Below, one piece after another: positions 1-10,749 of a stretch of DNA of 64,000 nt; the first letter of the stretch is position 1; each line of letters begins with the position of its first letter. A program made the translations under genes and the position numbers. The stretch covers positions 653,514 through 717,513 of the forward strand of contig ML682123.1 in the NCBI GenBank assembly GCA_007922195.1, written 5' to 3'. Under the pieces are notes generated by a model. That model worked only from the letters and a program-made list of their open reading frames with translations, had not been told where the DNA came from and searched no databases. The stretch comes from Podocnemis expansa. Taxonomy: Eukaryota > Chordata > Testudines > Podocnemididae.

Positions 1-1100
1 TAAACTATAGGATCAGGCCCAGCCCAGCAGCTACTTTAGAATGTATAATACTTGCACATCTGTGTATCTTAATAAAATTTAAGGCCACATCTATAGGGGA
101 CTAATCTCATCTTGGAAAGGAGAAGCAAATTGAAAAATCACATTGAGAAAAGGAAAATCATATGGATTCAAACCTCACAATCGAAAGTGAACTTTTCTTG
201 ACTCCTAAACAGAAGATTTGTTGCCAAAAGCCAAAGTTCATTGGGAGGAATAAAGATCTGGCTTAGCCGAGCCATTAAAGAAACCTCCCCAGAAACTTTA
301 AGCAGGGCAGCAAAGCAGAAAGTGAAGAAGCAGTCACAGGTTGTCTCTGGGCACCACAGAGACACCGTCAAGCTTAAGAAAAACCCCAGCCCCTCCAAAA
401 AAATAAGATCAAGCCTTCCCCAAAATCAGGTGGAGGGGAAGGGGAGCAGACCTGAGCTGGAGCCTGGAAAGAAGCCAAGGGTGAGGAGCCAAAGCAACAA
501 GGCAAAGCAAAACCACTTCCCTGGCCACAGCCAGCCCTCTTCACTGCCAATATACCTGCTCCAGCCCAGCAAGGGATCCTCTCCAAATTCCCAACCCCAC
601 CAGCAGCTGCAGCTGGCCTGAGCCAGCAGGGGAACACATGGTGGAGCTGCGTGCTTCTATTTTTAAGAGAGCTGCCCCAGCCTCCAGCAAAAAGCCAGAC
701 AAAAGGCACTTTTACACTAATGCCTGGAGGACGGCAGACAAAAAGGACATGTGCTCCTTTTGCTGGATGTCTGGTAACCCTACTCATGGTGGCCTGGGAT
801 GCCTCAGACACTGCTACTTGTGGTATCACCTCAGCCATGGTCATATGCCATGTAGCGTGGCTCCAAGATTTGGGCCTGCCCCAGGACTTGCAGCAGGTCA
901 TACAGGACTTTCCCTTCAAGGGATGATCACTCTTCACTAGAGCCATGGACTCTCTGCTGAACAGCATGAGGGACCCTAGATCTGCCCTCAGATCTCTGGG
1001 CATGCACATGCCACAGATGCCCAGATGACTACCCAGCCCTCAGCAGCCTCTCGAGCATCTGGGGCAGCAGGTCCATCAGGGATCCTCCCTGCGTGGTGGC
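1..1100. other. Unassigned region with weak retroelement-like open stretches
   Basis: No intact gene is recognised. Short open stretches occur on the plus strand at 241-621 (126 codons, basic and Ser/Pro-rich) and at 651-1010. Around 870-1000 a plus-strand frame contains a phrase like LPQDLQQVIQDFPFKG, followed after a stop by a stretch of the form 'SLRDPRSALRSLG'. I associate this with a retroelement gag-like protein abundant in turtles, but that is memory only. Stops and frame changes show it would be decayed. Confidence 0.25.
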
Positions 1101-1109
1101 AAGGGACCG

Positions 1110-4100
1110 TGGTCCACTTGGGGTCCTAGTTCATCTCAACCTTCCCGGGCTCCCTGCCAGGGAGCGGAACAACCCCCTGCTCTCCTAATAAGCACTCCTC
1201 GAATCGGATGCTGCCTCCCCCTATCCGCGCCTCTAAGACTCATCCTTTCTCTTTCCCATGGGTCCCATTGCAACAGCCCTTGGGTTCCCAGGACCAGTAC
1301 CCAAAGATCAGTTTCATTCAAACTGACCCCTTCACAGTCAGTCTCGGGATCCTCTCTTTTCCTATGGCAATGCCAAACTGCTAACCCTTGCAAGGTGACC
1401 CCAAGGGGATTATCATCACAGGGCCAACAAGGCGTGAGAGAACAACTTATTCTCACATGCACATAGACCTATATATGCATACACCTTTAGGACCTTAGTG
1501 GAGAACCCTGATGGGATGGGACGGAGGAGGAGGCCCACTGTTACCTGTCCTTGACCCTCAAACTGCATGCCCAGGGACCCCTCTCAAAAAACAGTCCAAC
1601 TGGGATGCACAAGGGAAGAGAACAGGACATCCCCTCTCTTTCAGCTCCAACGCCTCAGAATCTGGCATCTATCAGGACATACCACCTTATACGTTGATCC
1701 TGAGCAAGCGTGTACCGATCAGATGCCCTCATATCATACCAGGATGGGTAAGAAAACACCCTCATCCCTCACCTACGAAGGGATCAAGGGAAGGATTGCT
1801 GCTTTCCTCTAACCCTGACCTTAAGGAGAGAACCACAGGACAGTGCCGCCCTCACTGTCCCCTATGAAGGTGCAGCCGCCCTTGCTCAGCTTGTCCCTAT
1901 GGCCCCCTACAAACCCCCTGAAGGCTTAGCAAGGCCCCTACTGAGGCCCACAGAAGGGAATGACACCTCTTCTTCCCCTTTCTTCCCTTCGGAGAAGACC
2001 ATTCTTCCCTATGAGTGGTACAGTCAACTAATGGCCCCGTGCTCCTTGGGGCAAACCTCGATAGCAGCCCCTGGCCTATAAGACGTGGAGATCCCTGCCA
2101 CGTTGACAACTGGGCAGAGGGGATTTTTCTTCCCTCCTCTTTCTGACAGCCAGCTAGCTGCTACCCTAACCCTTCTCTGTACGCTCCTGCTCAGGGCCCC
2201 TGCTGCATGGTTAAATGAGGCTGAGAGACACTACTCAGAGAGGGTTAAAGAGGTACTGATAGGTGGTGAGAGGCCTTCCATTGGGGCAGGGATCGGCAAC
2301 GCAGGCTCAGGGAGCCACCTGTGGCTCCCTGAGCATCCCCTTCTGGCTCCCTGGCAATATTCTCCAGGTAGCCAGGTGAGCTTTGGGGACTCCCAGCTGG
2401 CCCCAGCATCGGCGCCAAATAAGGCAGCTCATGGTTGGCACAGTCCCCACTTCCATGGCGCAAGGGTTGCCCCCACCCTCCCACACAACTGCATGAGCCA
2501 GAAGCGGGCCAGCGGCCACACCGCAGCCCCTAGTGCTGGTGCTGGCGGGGGCTATGTGGGCGGTGTGCACCCCCTCCGTCCCTCCCTTCCTCCCTTGGTG
2601 GGGCAGAGCAGCGCTGCCTGCCCACCCCCAGCCGGCCATCCCTCCCAAGAGCAGCCGGGGGAGAGCTGCAGCTTGTGCAGGCGGGGCCCTGGAATGGCGG
2701 GCTCTGCGAAGTTCAGTCCGCTGCTACCTGCCACCGCAGGGCTGAACAGAGGCCACCTTGCCCCCAGGCCCTAGATTGGGCCCCTTTCAGCCCCGGAATG
2801 GCTGGGTCGAAGCGGCCTGAACTCCGTGGACCGGGACGCTCCAGGGCTCTCTGCTGGCCATTTTTGGGAGGCGTGGCTGACTGGGGGTAGGCAGGGCAGT
2901 GCTGCCCAGGCCCACCAGTGGAGAGAGGGACGGAGGGATTGCACCCCCCCACCCCCTTCCAGCGCTAGGGGGTCATGGGGCAGCTGCTGGGCCAGCTCTG
3001 GCTCACGCGGTTAGTGGGGGGTGGTGGGGAAGAATGGCTCTTTGGTTCTTCTGCGATGCTGACCCCTGCTCTAGGGCTAGCTACACTGCTAAGTGGAGAT
3101 GTTTTCTCCTCTGGTCCAGGGAAGAGAAATAATGCAAGATTCGGCTCCCTTTCACTCCACATTCTATTACCCATGGAGTTTAAGGATAGGGACCTATTGA
3201 CCCCTTTCTCAAGGTTCACTTAGTTGCGATCTCGGCCCTCCTTGATAAGGCGGAGGTCTCAATGCTCTCTCATGCCAGCTCTGCCAGGTCCCTGAAGGGT
3301 ACTGGGAGGATCTACCCACAACCCAGGGATTTACCACCCAATGGGACTTAAATGTGGTCCTCTACAGCTTAACCAAGTCATCCTATGAACCCTGGAATGC
3401 TGGTACGCTGTTGGCCCTTTCATGGGAAATCCTTTGGCCTTTGGGAAGTGGTCTAGTTTCCTCTTGGTAGCATGCCCTGTGATGGGTTTCCCCCAATGCT
3501 TCTTGCTCCATTCACCCAAGGGATGCAGGGAAACAGCCTCTTGAACCCCTTCAAGGGAATTATTATGTCTCTGGTTTCCCCCTGTATTTCTTTCCTATCT
3601 GGGACTACCCCTTACTTTCCAACCTGCTATCGAGATACATGGTGGGGTTTTATCAGGGAAGACCATTTTCTTTTTGTGGAAGAAGGTCTACACACCTTCC
3701 CCTAAACATCCCAGAGAAACCCCTTGATACTTGAAGGGGCAAATATGGGCGTCATACCGCTGATCCTGGACTGCTCAAACAACCAACAGTTATAGCCCAC
3801 CGCCTCTGACACAATACAGCTCGCCTGACTCACGAGAGGCTTGCCACCTTACTTTTACAGGTTGGGGCAGGGGATAATAACTGTTATTTGGGAGCCACAT
3901 GCCTTCCGAGCACCCCGCTGCCAAGGAAAGTCGGCATGTATTGATACCAAGGCGGCATCCCCTGGAAGAGTCTGCAAGGTAGCCTCTTTTGTTCTCTTCT
4001 CCCTTTGTTCCCAAAGAATGGAGAAGGAAAAGTGACGGAAACACGCATTTCAGCTTCCCAATTTGAGCAAATATCTGATAGGACCTAAGATAGGGATTCC

Positions 4101-4860
4101 CCTATTTCTCCACTTGCCACACGCCCATCCTCACTTACGACCCCAGGCACAAATGAATGTGGAGTCTTTTCAACTCCCCTGCCACCTTCCCTCTGGTTCT
4201 CTTTCTCACCTCATTCTACTATTTCAATTCTCTTTTCCTCCCATAAGGACTTTGAGGAGTTTCTCTTAGAATTCGGCATGGGAGTTCCTTTAGGGGGACT
4301 TTCACCCCTGTCACAATGTCTTGTACAAAAGGTTATTTCCATTGGGCAGGGCCCTCCCGGAGGCCTCCCACCCTCCCCTACTACCCCCCCCCCTTCTCTG
4401 GGCAGCCAGGATCACTGGAGCCCCTTTGGAGGTCTGAAGGCCATCCTGGTTGGACTTCTCATAAATAGACGAGTCTTGACTCAGGGATTTCTTTCCCCTT
4501 TGAATGCCAATAGATCAAGAGAAGGGACTCCTCTATTTGGTGCCAATTCCCCCTTTTTGTGGTTGTCTTCCCACACGTCCTTCCTCACTGAAGTAGGACA
4601 CCTATTCCCCTGGTGTGTCCTATCAGGATCCCAGTCCCAGTGATCCAGACCAACGTATCATAGGTAGAGGTGACAAAACCCATCTCATGGAGGTTGGAGA
4701 GGCCACATTCCCCTCCCCTTTTGTTCAGGTCACAGCAACCCTTTGTCACATTATGGGATAGTGGAATGTTGCTAGTGACAATGATTTCCTTTGCTGAATC
4801 ACCTGATGTTCTATAATAGGGGGTATCCATAACGGATCAAGATCACCCTCCTACTAGAGC
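1110..4860 (+). other. Decayed, partly open sequence of unknown origin
   Basis: Pyrimidine-rich sequence without a continuous gene. Moderately long plus-strand open stretches follow one another in different frames (1511-1867, 3472-3705, 3841-4035, 4063-4269, 4278-4643), which is what a broken coding element would look like. No catalytic or structural motif is recognised, and no paired long terminal repeats are seen. A GC-rich transposon at 2287-3068 interrupts it. It could be an old retroviral or retrotransposon copy or simply non-coding sequence. Confidence 0.2.
2287..3068. mobile_element. GC-rich non-autonomous hAT-type element
   Basis: The left end reads cagggatcggcaac and the right end gatgctgacccctg, imperfect inverted termini of the hAT pattern CAGGGGTCGGCAAC. 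Flanking 8-mers cattgggg and ctctaggg agree at five of eight places. The interior is much richer in G and C than its surroundings, which explains the open frames inside it. Confidence 0.55.
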
Positions 4861-5084
4861 CTCAAGTCCTTCTGATAGAGTGGCAGATTACCTCTTTGGC
4901 ACCCCTTGTGTGGGTCCTCCCCCAGAATAATCTGCATGTTGGTAGTGCGCTTGTCAGTGTAGACTGGATGACCCACTGTTCTGTTGCCCAGCCATGTTTT
5001 GGGGATGCTGTTCTGAGTGTAGCTGTGCTGACGGTGTGGAAAATTAAACTCCGCCCATCATGCAGGATATGGCTGGTAGTCACC

Positions 5085-5415
5085 TAGAACTGAATGATGC
5101 AAGCAGCGCTTGAAGAAGAACGGTGGGTTATCTGTGTAACTGTCCTTCTTCGAGATGTGCTGCTTGCAAACATTCAGGTCCCTCCCTCCATCCCTGCTAC
5201 TTGGAGTTTCTGATAAGAAGGGACTGAGGAGGGTCAGGGTTGGGGCCATATATATAGCCACCGGAGCTGCCAGAGGGAGCATCGGCTGCTGACCCTGCTC
5301 TGACAGGCTAGGGCAAAAAGTTTTTGGCCAATCATGCACTGTAGCACATAGACACTTAGAACTGAGTGTATGCAAGCAGCCCATCTTGAAGAAGGACAGT
5401 TACACAGGTAAACCA
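5085..5415. repeat. Hairpin-bearing interspersed repeat (gaagaagaac / gttcttcttc type)
   Basis: The start has gcttgaagaagaacggtggg followed about 20 bases on by taactgtccttcttcgagat, an inverted pair. The end at 5380-5415 has cttgaagaaggacagttaca, again complementary to the left part. A related copy is at 5905-6030. Confidence 0.5.
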
Positions 5416-5629
5416 ACTTTCTATTCCCAAGCAGTGATGGGCGGTAAGGCCTTGTGAGTTAGAGAGGGAGAGTGGGAGCCAGGACTCCTAGGTTCTATCC
5501 ATGGCTAGGGGAAGGGGAGTTGGGTCTAGTGGGTACAGCAGGTGTAGCAGGCTTGGCGTCTAGATTACTGGGTTCTAGCACCAGCGCAGGGTAGCACAGA
5601 AGTAGCTCCAGCAGTTTGGAGCAGGGGTT

Positions 5630-5870
5630 CTGGGGATTAGTGTATCCCCTTGCAGCAAAACAAACAAAGAGTCTAGTGGCACTTATAAAGACTAACAAAT
5701 TTATTGCATGAGCTTTTGTGGGAGGAAATCCCACTTTGTCAGATGCTTGGAGATGGGGGAACTTGCAAGGGAGCAAAATAAATGTAAGGGAGTGTAAGTC
5801 ATAGGATGGGGGTCAGTCTGTTACAGCAAATCAAAGCAGTTGTTTGGATTCAAAGGGTGGAGTACAGCAA
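5630..5870. repeat. Left part of long-inverted-repeat element (gcatgagctttcgtggg family)
   Basis: Contains gcagcaaaacaaacaaagag, then gcacttataaagactaacaa, then gcatgagcttttgtgggagg and aaatcccactttgtcagatg. These are the landmarks of the left half of the family also seen at 6030, 20513, 28238, 47895 and 62097. Confidence 0.55.
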
Positions 5871-5904
5871 TTAGCAGGGAGTTGGGGAGGAGGAAGCCAA
5901 GCAA

Positions 5905-6030
5905 AACGGTGGGTTACTTCCCAGCAACCATCCTTCTTCGAGATGGGCTGTTCGGCTTCATTCATTTTGTCCCCCTCAGTCACCTCTTACTGAATGTATC
6001 CCAGCAGCGCTCGAAGAAGAATTACCTTTT
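5905..6030. repeat. Second copy of the gaagaagaac hairpin repeat
   Basis: aaaacggtgggttacttccc is followed by atccttcttcgagatgggct and ends with agcagcgctcgaagaagaat. It matches the order of blocks at 5085-5415 and sits directly against the next hairpin element. Confidence 0.45.
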
Positions 6031-6240
6031 ATAACGGGGGGAAAGAACAAGGAGTCATTTGACACTTTAACAGATTTATTTTCCGCATGAGCTTTTGTGG
6101 GAGAAAATCCCACTTTGGCATCGAAGTGGGAGTTTCTCCCACGAAAGCTCATGCGAAAAATAAATCTGTTAGTCTTAAAGTGCCACATGACTCCTCGGTT
6201 TTTTTGCTGGACTAGACTGACACGGCTATCCCTTTGGGAA
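6030..6240. repeat. Fold-back copy of the long-inverted-repeat family
   Basis: The two arms are close together: gcatgagcttttgtgggaga at 6086 and tctcccacgaaagctcatgc at 6134 are near-perfect reverse complements, and the outer arms (acaaggagtca..., ...tgactcctcggtttttttgc) also pair. The right terminus reads gactagactgacacggctat then ccctttggg. Confidence 0.6.
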
Positions 6241-6383
6241 AAAACGAGTCTCTATTCACAGCCACCAATTCCTCCCCCTCCTGTCTGCTCTTTGAAGAAG
6301 AACAGCTACAAGCCGGAAATTTGTGTTTTTTGTAACACCCTCTTAACTAGACCTTTTAGCAATTTCTAAGATATTCCCCTTTC

Positions 6384-6495
6384 AATCAAATCATAGGGTT
6401 GGCAGGGACCTCCTGAAATCATCGAGTCCAACCCCCCAGGACTTGAACCCAGGACCTTCTGCACATTAAGCAGAAGTGCTAACCACTACACTATT
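6384..6495 (-). repeat. tRNA-derived SINE with CR1-type tail
   Basis: Read on the minus strand, a tRNA-like head (A-box-like gtggttagcac and B-box-like ggttcaagtcc) is joined to ggggggttggactcgatgat and the CR1-type end 'ggtccctgccaaccctatga'. A tRNA head plus CR1 tail is the structure known for tortoise Pol III SINEs. Confidence 0.6.
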
Positions 6496-6539
6496 CTGGG
6501 TCATGTTTGACCCCTACTCGCACCTCGTTATGAGGAAGG

Positions 6540-7300
6540 CAGGGGGCGGTTGCGGCGTGCGGGAGAAAGCAACCCGAAGAAGTTCCCGTTTCACACCCCA
6601 TCCCCTCCTGCAATGGGCGCGGGGAGCCAGGACGCCCCTCCAGAGCAGGGCAGAACTCCCAGCCCCGCCCCCGCTGCACCCCATTGGCCCCCGCGCCCCG
6701 GGGGAGGCGGGGCGAGAACGCGGCGCCCAGCTGGTGCGAGCTGGCGCGCTACCATAGAGCTTCCTTTCTGGCTCCGGGAGCCGACACGGGAGCGGGAAGT
6801 AGCGTAACAGGGTGGGTGGGTTGGGGACAGGATACGTAAAGGGACCTTCCTCCTCTCGCCAGGCACCCTGCCCGAGTCCGGCCCGGCCCGGGAGCCCGGC
6901 TGCTGGCCCGGGCCATGGGGATCCCGCTCCGAACGGGCACCCTGGGCTCGTAGAGCTGCCCTCTTCCCCTCCCCGGGCAGCGCCGGCGGGAGCGGTGAGT
7001 CGGGCCCGGGCACCGCGGGAACAATAGAGGGCGAGAGAGGTGGGGCGGTTCGGAAGGAGGCGCAGCTCTGCTGCACTGGACCCCACTCCCCGAGGGAGCT
7101 CCCAGCGCGCCCTCCCCTCCAGCCATAGGTCCCGCTCTTCCCAAAAGCAGGGCAGAGCCCAGGCTGCCCCCCGCTTTCTAATCACTAGCTCCCGCGGCAC
7201 GCAAAGCCAGGGACAGATCGCAGGAGTCCTGAGTCCAGCTCCCAGCCCGCAATGGACTGCGCTCTCCTCTGCACGGGTGGCTAGACCCCAGGAGTTTGGG
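6540..7300 (+). promoter_or_regulatory. CpG island and probable first exon of the first zinc-finger gene
   Basis: Dense CpG from about 6545 to 7260. A composite ETS/CRE-like motif ggaagtagcgtaac lies at 6795-6808. A good splice donor (gcg|gtgagtcggg) ends a candidate exon at 6994. The donor and flanking sequence resemble those of the third zinc-finger gene at 39841 on the minus strand. This assigns the island to the plus-strand gene at 11912-15093; no ATG is needed in this exon. The transcription start is not visible. Confidence 0.5.
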
Positions 7301-7544
7301 CTCCCAGCCCCCTTTCCCCCATCACCACCACGCTGCTCGGCTTTCAAAGCCATGGGTAGCCCCTGGGTGTCCTGGGACCTAGCCCCCCACTCCTCCAGTG
7401 GGGATCTGTGCAGCTGCGCCAGGCAGGGTCTCTTGAGTCCAACCTGTGGGGGTTAGGATGTGTGTTTAGACATTAGCCATCTCTTCTGTAGCTCCATGGA
7501 AGAGTTCTTGGAGTGCGGGGTGCAGTCCTTGCTAATCCATAGCT

Positions 7545-7736
7545 CAGGGGTCTCAAACTCAAATCACCACGAGGGCCGCATGAGGACTAGTAGAGAGCCG
7601 CATGAGGCTTAATACGGTAGCCCGAGGGCCACACCACTGAAACCTTTCCATATAATGATATTGCAAACATCGGGAATGATTGTGGTATTGTGGGCTGCAG
7701 GAAAGAGCTTTAGGGGCCACATGTTTGAGACCCCTG
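7545..7736. mobile_element. Short non-autonomous hAT element
   Basis: The termini caggggtctcaaac and gtttgagacccctg are inverted repeats. Flanking 8-mers ccatagct and ccataggt differ at one position, the target-site duplication length of hAT transposons. Related copies are at 9453-9639 and 31082-31259. Confidence 0.75.
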
Positions 7737-7979
7737 CCATAGGTGAACAAGGTGGTGTGGAGCCAGATTAAAAGGTTGCCAAATGTCTTTTGTCCCATCT
7801 GCTGAGTCTAGCTTGGTGGTGGGGGGAGAGCAGGCAGCTGGAGATGTGAGGGAGTGTGAGGAGCTGAGTTTTCCTCTTTAGGGGGTGCTGTGGAGAGTGT
7901 CCTGCAGACGCCACCTCCAGGACTGATGCCTGCAGCTCCAGAGTGTGGGGTGCGTTCAGAAAGCTTCACAATGCCGCCT

Positions 7980-8170
7980 TACCAGGCGACAGGACACCTG
8001 GGGTCTCTCCCTGGCTCTGGGAGGAGGGGGAGATCTAGTGGGTTACAGCAATAGGGCTGAGACCCACAACTCCTGGGTTCTCTCCATGACTCCGAGAGGG
8101 GACTGGGATCTATTGGGTTAAGGCAGGGGGGCTGCGAGCTAGCACTCCTGGGCTCTCTCCATGGCTCTGG
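7980..8170 (+). repeat. Tandem MIR-like SINE heads
   Basis: Three successive copies of the block 'aggactcctgggttctctcc...ctctgggaggggagtgggatcta' with a period near 70-80 bases. The block resembles the tRNA-like head of MIR/CORE SINEs: an A-box-like tggttagagc and a B-box-like gggttctatcc. Confidence 0.5.
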
Positions 8171-8344
8171 GGAGGAAGTGGGAACTCCTGGGAAGCAGTG
8201 CCTTTGAAAAGGACTTGGGTCCATCTCTTGAGGTCTCCCAGCCTCGGCTGGCGGCCTTCCTGCTTTAGCCACCCGCAAGTGTTTGGGCTCAGTCCCAGGG
8301 GAAGCAGGTGCAATTCTCCGGCCTGGCTTACACAGGAAGTTGGG

Positions 8345-9036
8345 TACATTCTAGGCGTGACTATTGAATTGGATGAAATTTAATCAAGACAAGCTTCGAG
8401 AATTCAGCTCAGGCAGAACCAAATCCTTGGCAGTGACTGGTGGGAGTGCATACTGTGGAAAAGGATCTGGTGGTTAGAATGGATCACAGGCAAACCATGA
8501 GTCAACAAGGGGATGCAGCTGCATAAAAATCAAACATTGTTCTGGTGTGCAGTTGCTGGAATCTTGTAAGCAAGACACGAGAAGAAGTTTTTCCACTGTG
8601 CTCAGCAATGATAAGGTCTCAGCTGGTGTTCTGGGTCCAGTTCTAGGCGCCACGCTTTGGAGTGGGGTGGCCAAACTGGAGAAAGTCCAGAGGAGAGCAA
8701 TGAAAAAGAGGAAAGGTCGAGAAAACATGACCTATGAGGAATGACAGGAAAAAAATGGGCTTGTTTTGTCTGGAAAGGAGAAGACAGAAGGGTGACCTGA
8801 GGACAGTTTTCAGCTTGTAGAAATTGTTATGAAGAGGAGGGAGACAAACTGTTCTCCTTATCCTCTGTGGACAGGACAAGAAGCAATGGGCTTAAGTTTT
8901 AGGCTGGACGTTAGGAGAAATTTATGAGCTGTGAGGTAGTTAAGCTTTGGAACAAATGACCAAAGGATGTTGTGAAATCAATGTCGTGGAGGTTTTTAAG
9001 AACAGGTTGGACAAACACGCCAGGGATGGTCTAGCT
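8345..9036 (+). mobile_element. CR1 LINE fragment, plus orientation (5' part of a split copy)
   Basis: Shows the late part of a CR1 element, with phrases such as 'ggtccagttctaggcgccac', 'tggagaaagtccagaggaga', 'aggctggacgttaggagaaa' and 'acaggttggacaaacacgcc'. It is interrupted at 9036 by a hAT insertion and continues at 9198. The open stretches are too short and broken to encode reverse transcriptase. Confidence 0.75.
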
Positions 9037-9197
9037 CAGTGGTTCTCAACCTTTTGCAGGTCATGACACATTTGGTAGCGTGCACGACCCTACAGGACGC
9101 ACCAGCCTCCGCCCGCCCCCTCCCAGCCAACTCCAGCCCCACACTTAGCTCTCCGTGACACTGTAATATTTTCTGACACAATGGCAGAGAACTGCTG
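9037..9197. mobile_element. Charlie-like hAT element inserted in CR1
   Basis: Begins cagtggttctcaaccttttg and ends gcagagaactgctg, the classic hAT-Charlie style termini. Target duplication gtctagct (9029-9036) versus gtctagat (9198-9205), seven of eight. It splits the CR1 copy, giving a relative age: CR1 first, hAT later. Confidence 0.8.
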
Positions 9198-9272
9198 GTC
9201 TAGATAGCACTCACTCCTGCCATGAGTGCAGGGGACTGGATTAGGTGATCTAAGGGGCCTCTTTCAATGAGG
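9198..9272 (+). mobile_element. CR1 LINE 3' end (continuation)
   Basis: Continues the CR1 after the hAT insertion: 'tgccatgagtgcaggggact' followed by 'ggattaggtgatctaagggg', the usual CR1 3' end. Confidence 0.7.
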
Positions 9273-9452
9273 ATAGATGCTGACAATTGTCTCTAAACCA
9301 ACAGTTGTTCAGCCGGCTGGCTGCCTGGTCTTCCTGGATTCATTGGAGGCCCAGCTGAAAGCATTACTTGGTGCTTGTGGTTTTCAGCAACATCATTCTG
9401 AAACCAGCAGAAATGGGGTGAAAAAGCTGTGCTCATTCAAATCCATCTACTT

Positions 9453-9639
9453 CAGGGGTCTCAAAATTGCAGCCTATGGGCTGCATGCAGCCCCTAAAGT
9501 TATTTCCTATGGCAGCAATGACACTATTGCTATTGATATTTGCAATATTGTTGTATGAAAACATTTCAGTGGTGCAGCCCTCAGGCTAACGTATGAGTCC
9601 TCATGCAGCCCTTGTGGCAATTTGAGTTTGAGACCTCTG
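9453..9639. mobile_element. Short non-autonomous hAT element
   Basis: Termini caggggtctcaaaatt and gagtttgagacctctg. Flanking 8-mers atctactt and atctactg match at seven of eight. Same family as 7545-7736. Confidence 0.75.
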
Positions 9640-9743
9640 ATCTACTGTATCTGTCTTTCTAGCTGGTGGAGGGTGGGTGAAATCCAGGACTCCCGGGTTC
9701 TCGTGCTGACTCTGGGAAGGGAGTGGGGTTTAGTGGGTTAGAG

Positions 9744-10215
9744 CAGTGGTTCCCAACCTTTCAGGTAACACGGCACACTTCAGTGAGACAAACAGTTCCA
9801 CAGCACAGCCATTTTTTTCCGCTGCATTGATTGCTTATAAACATCATTTTCATGGAACTTACATTTACTACGGTTACAGTCTTACCAGAGTGGTTTGCAA
9901 CATTGTGCATACAACAAACTAAAGAAGGGTCAAATCCATTAATTATTTCAAATCCAGGAGAAAGAAATACACGTTATCTCAATTTTGCCTGTTGGCCACC
10001 TGTGTTTAGAACGTTCATGTTTTAGAATCAAAAGGCTGATACCTCACTTTTAATTTGATGACTAATTTTCATCAGTTATACGAGCTGTAATTTTGGCTGG
10101 ATAGAATATTGTTGAAAATGAAACAATGTTTGTTTTACATCGATTTTCATGACCTCTGTACAAAATTTCATGGCACACTTGGGCAGTTCTCAGGCACACT
10201 GGTTGAAAACCGCTG
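9744..10215. mobile_element. 472-bp non-autonomous hAT element with perfect 8-bp duplication
   Basis: Starts cagtggttcccaaccttt and ends ttgaaaaccgctg. It is flanked on both sides by ggttagag (9736-9743 and 10216-10223). The insertion is inside a MIR-like SINE head. A second copy of this family, broken by later insertions, is at about 61743-62682. Confidence 0.85.
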
Positions 10216-10749
10216 GGTTAGAGTAGGTGAGATTGGGAGCCAGGACTCCTGGGTTCTGTCCTCAGCTCTGTGGGAAGATCAGGTGTTCTAGGAGTCCGGA
10301 CTAAAGGTTCCTATCTTGAGCTTCAGAAAGGAAGTAGGGTGTACAGGTTTAAAGCAGAGGGCGCTTATATGGTGCAAGTGCCCCGAACAACAGGGCCTGA
10401 TCTCAGTTTGGGTTTGTGCGGCATATGGCACAACAGTGGACCCCTGATCTCAGCTGGGGTCCATCTGTATAACTCCCCCAGAATGGTGCTACCATAACAT
10501 GAATCGTAATGTCTGACTGAGGAACCCACAGGCTGTTTTTTGGCTTCAAAAGAAGGCATTGTCATGGTTTTAAAAGGAAAAAAATCATTGTGCTTCAAAG
10601 ATGAAGCTATAAACCATAGCGCCTAACTCTGTTTTTATGGAAGTCTAAGCTGGATTTTGATCTCCATTGACCCATGCTATAAATCCAGAGCAACCCCATT
10701 GATGCCCCTGAAGCCAGTACTGGATTCTGATCTCGGTGACCCTCCTTTG

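Noticed and set aside
2085..2774. Open frame of 229 codons
   Set aside because: Most of it lies inside the GC-rich hAT element at 2287-3068 and runs out of unrelated flanking sequence.
6514..7353. Minus-strand open frame of 279 codons in the CpG island
   Set aside because: GC-rich sequence lacks stop codons by composition; no domain. The donor and promoter motif support plus-strand use.
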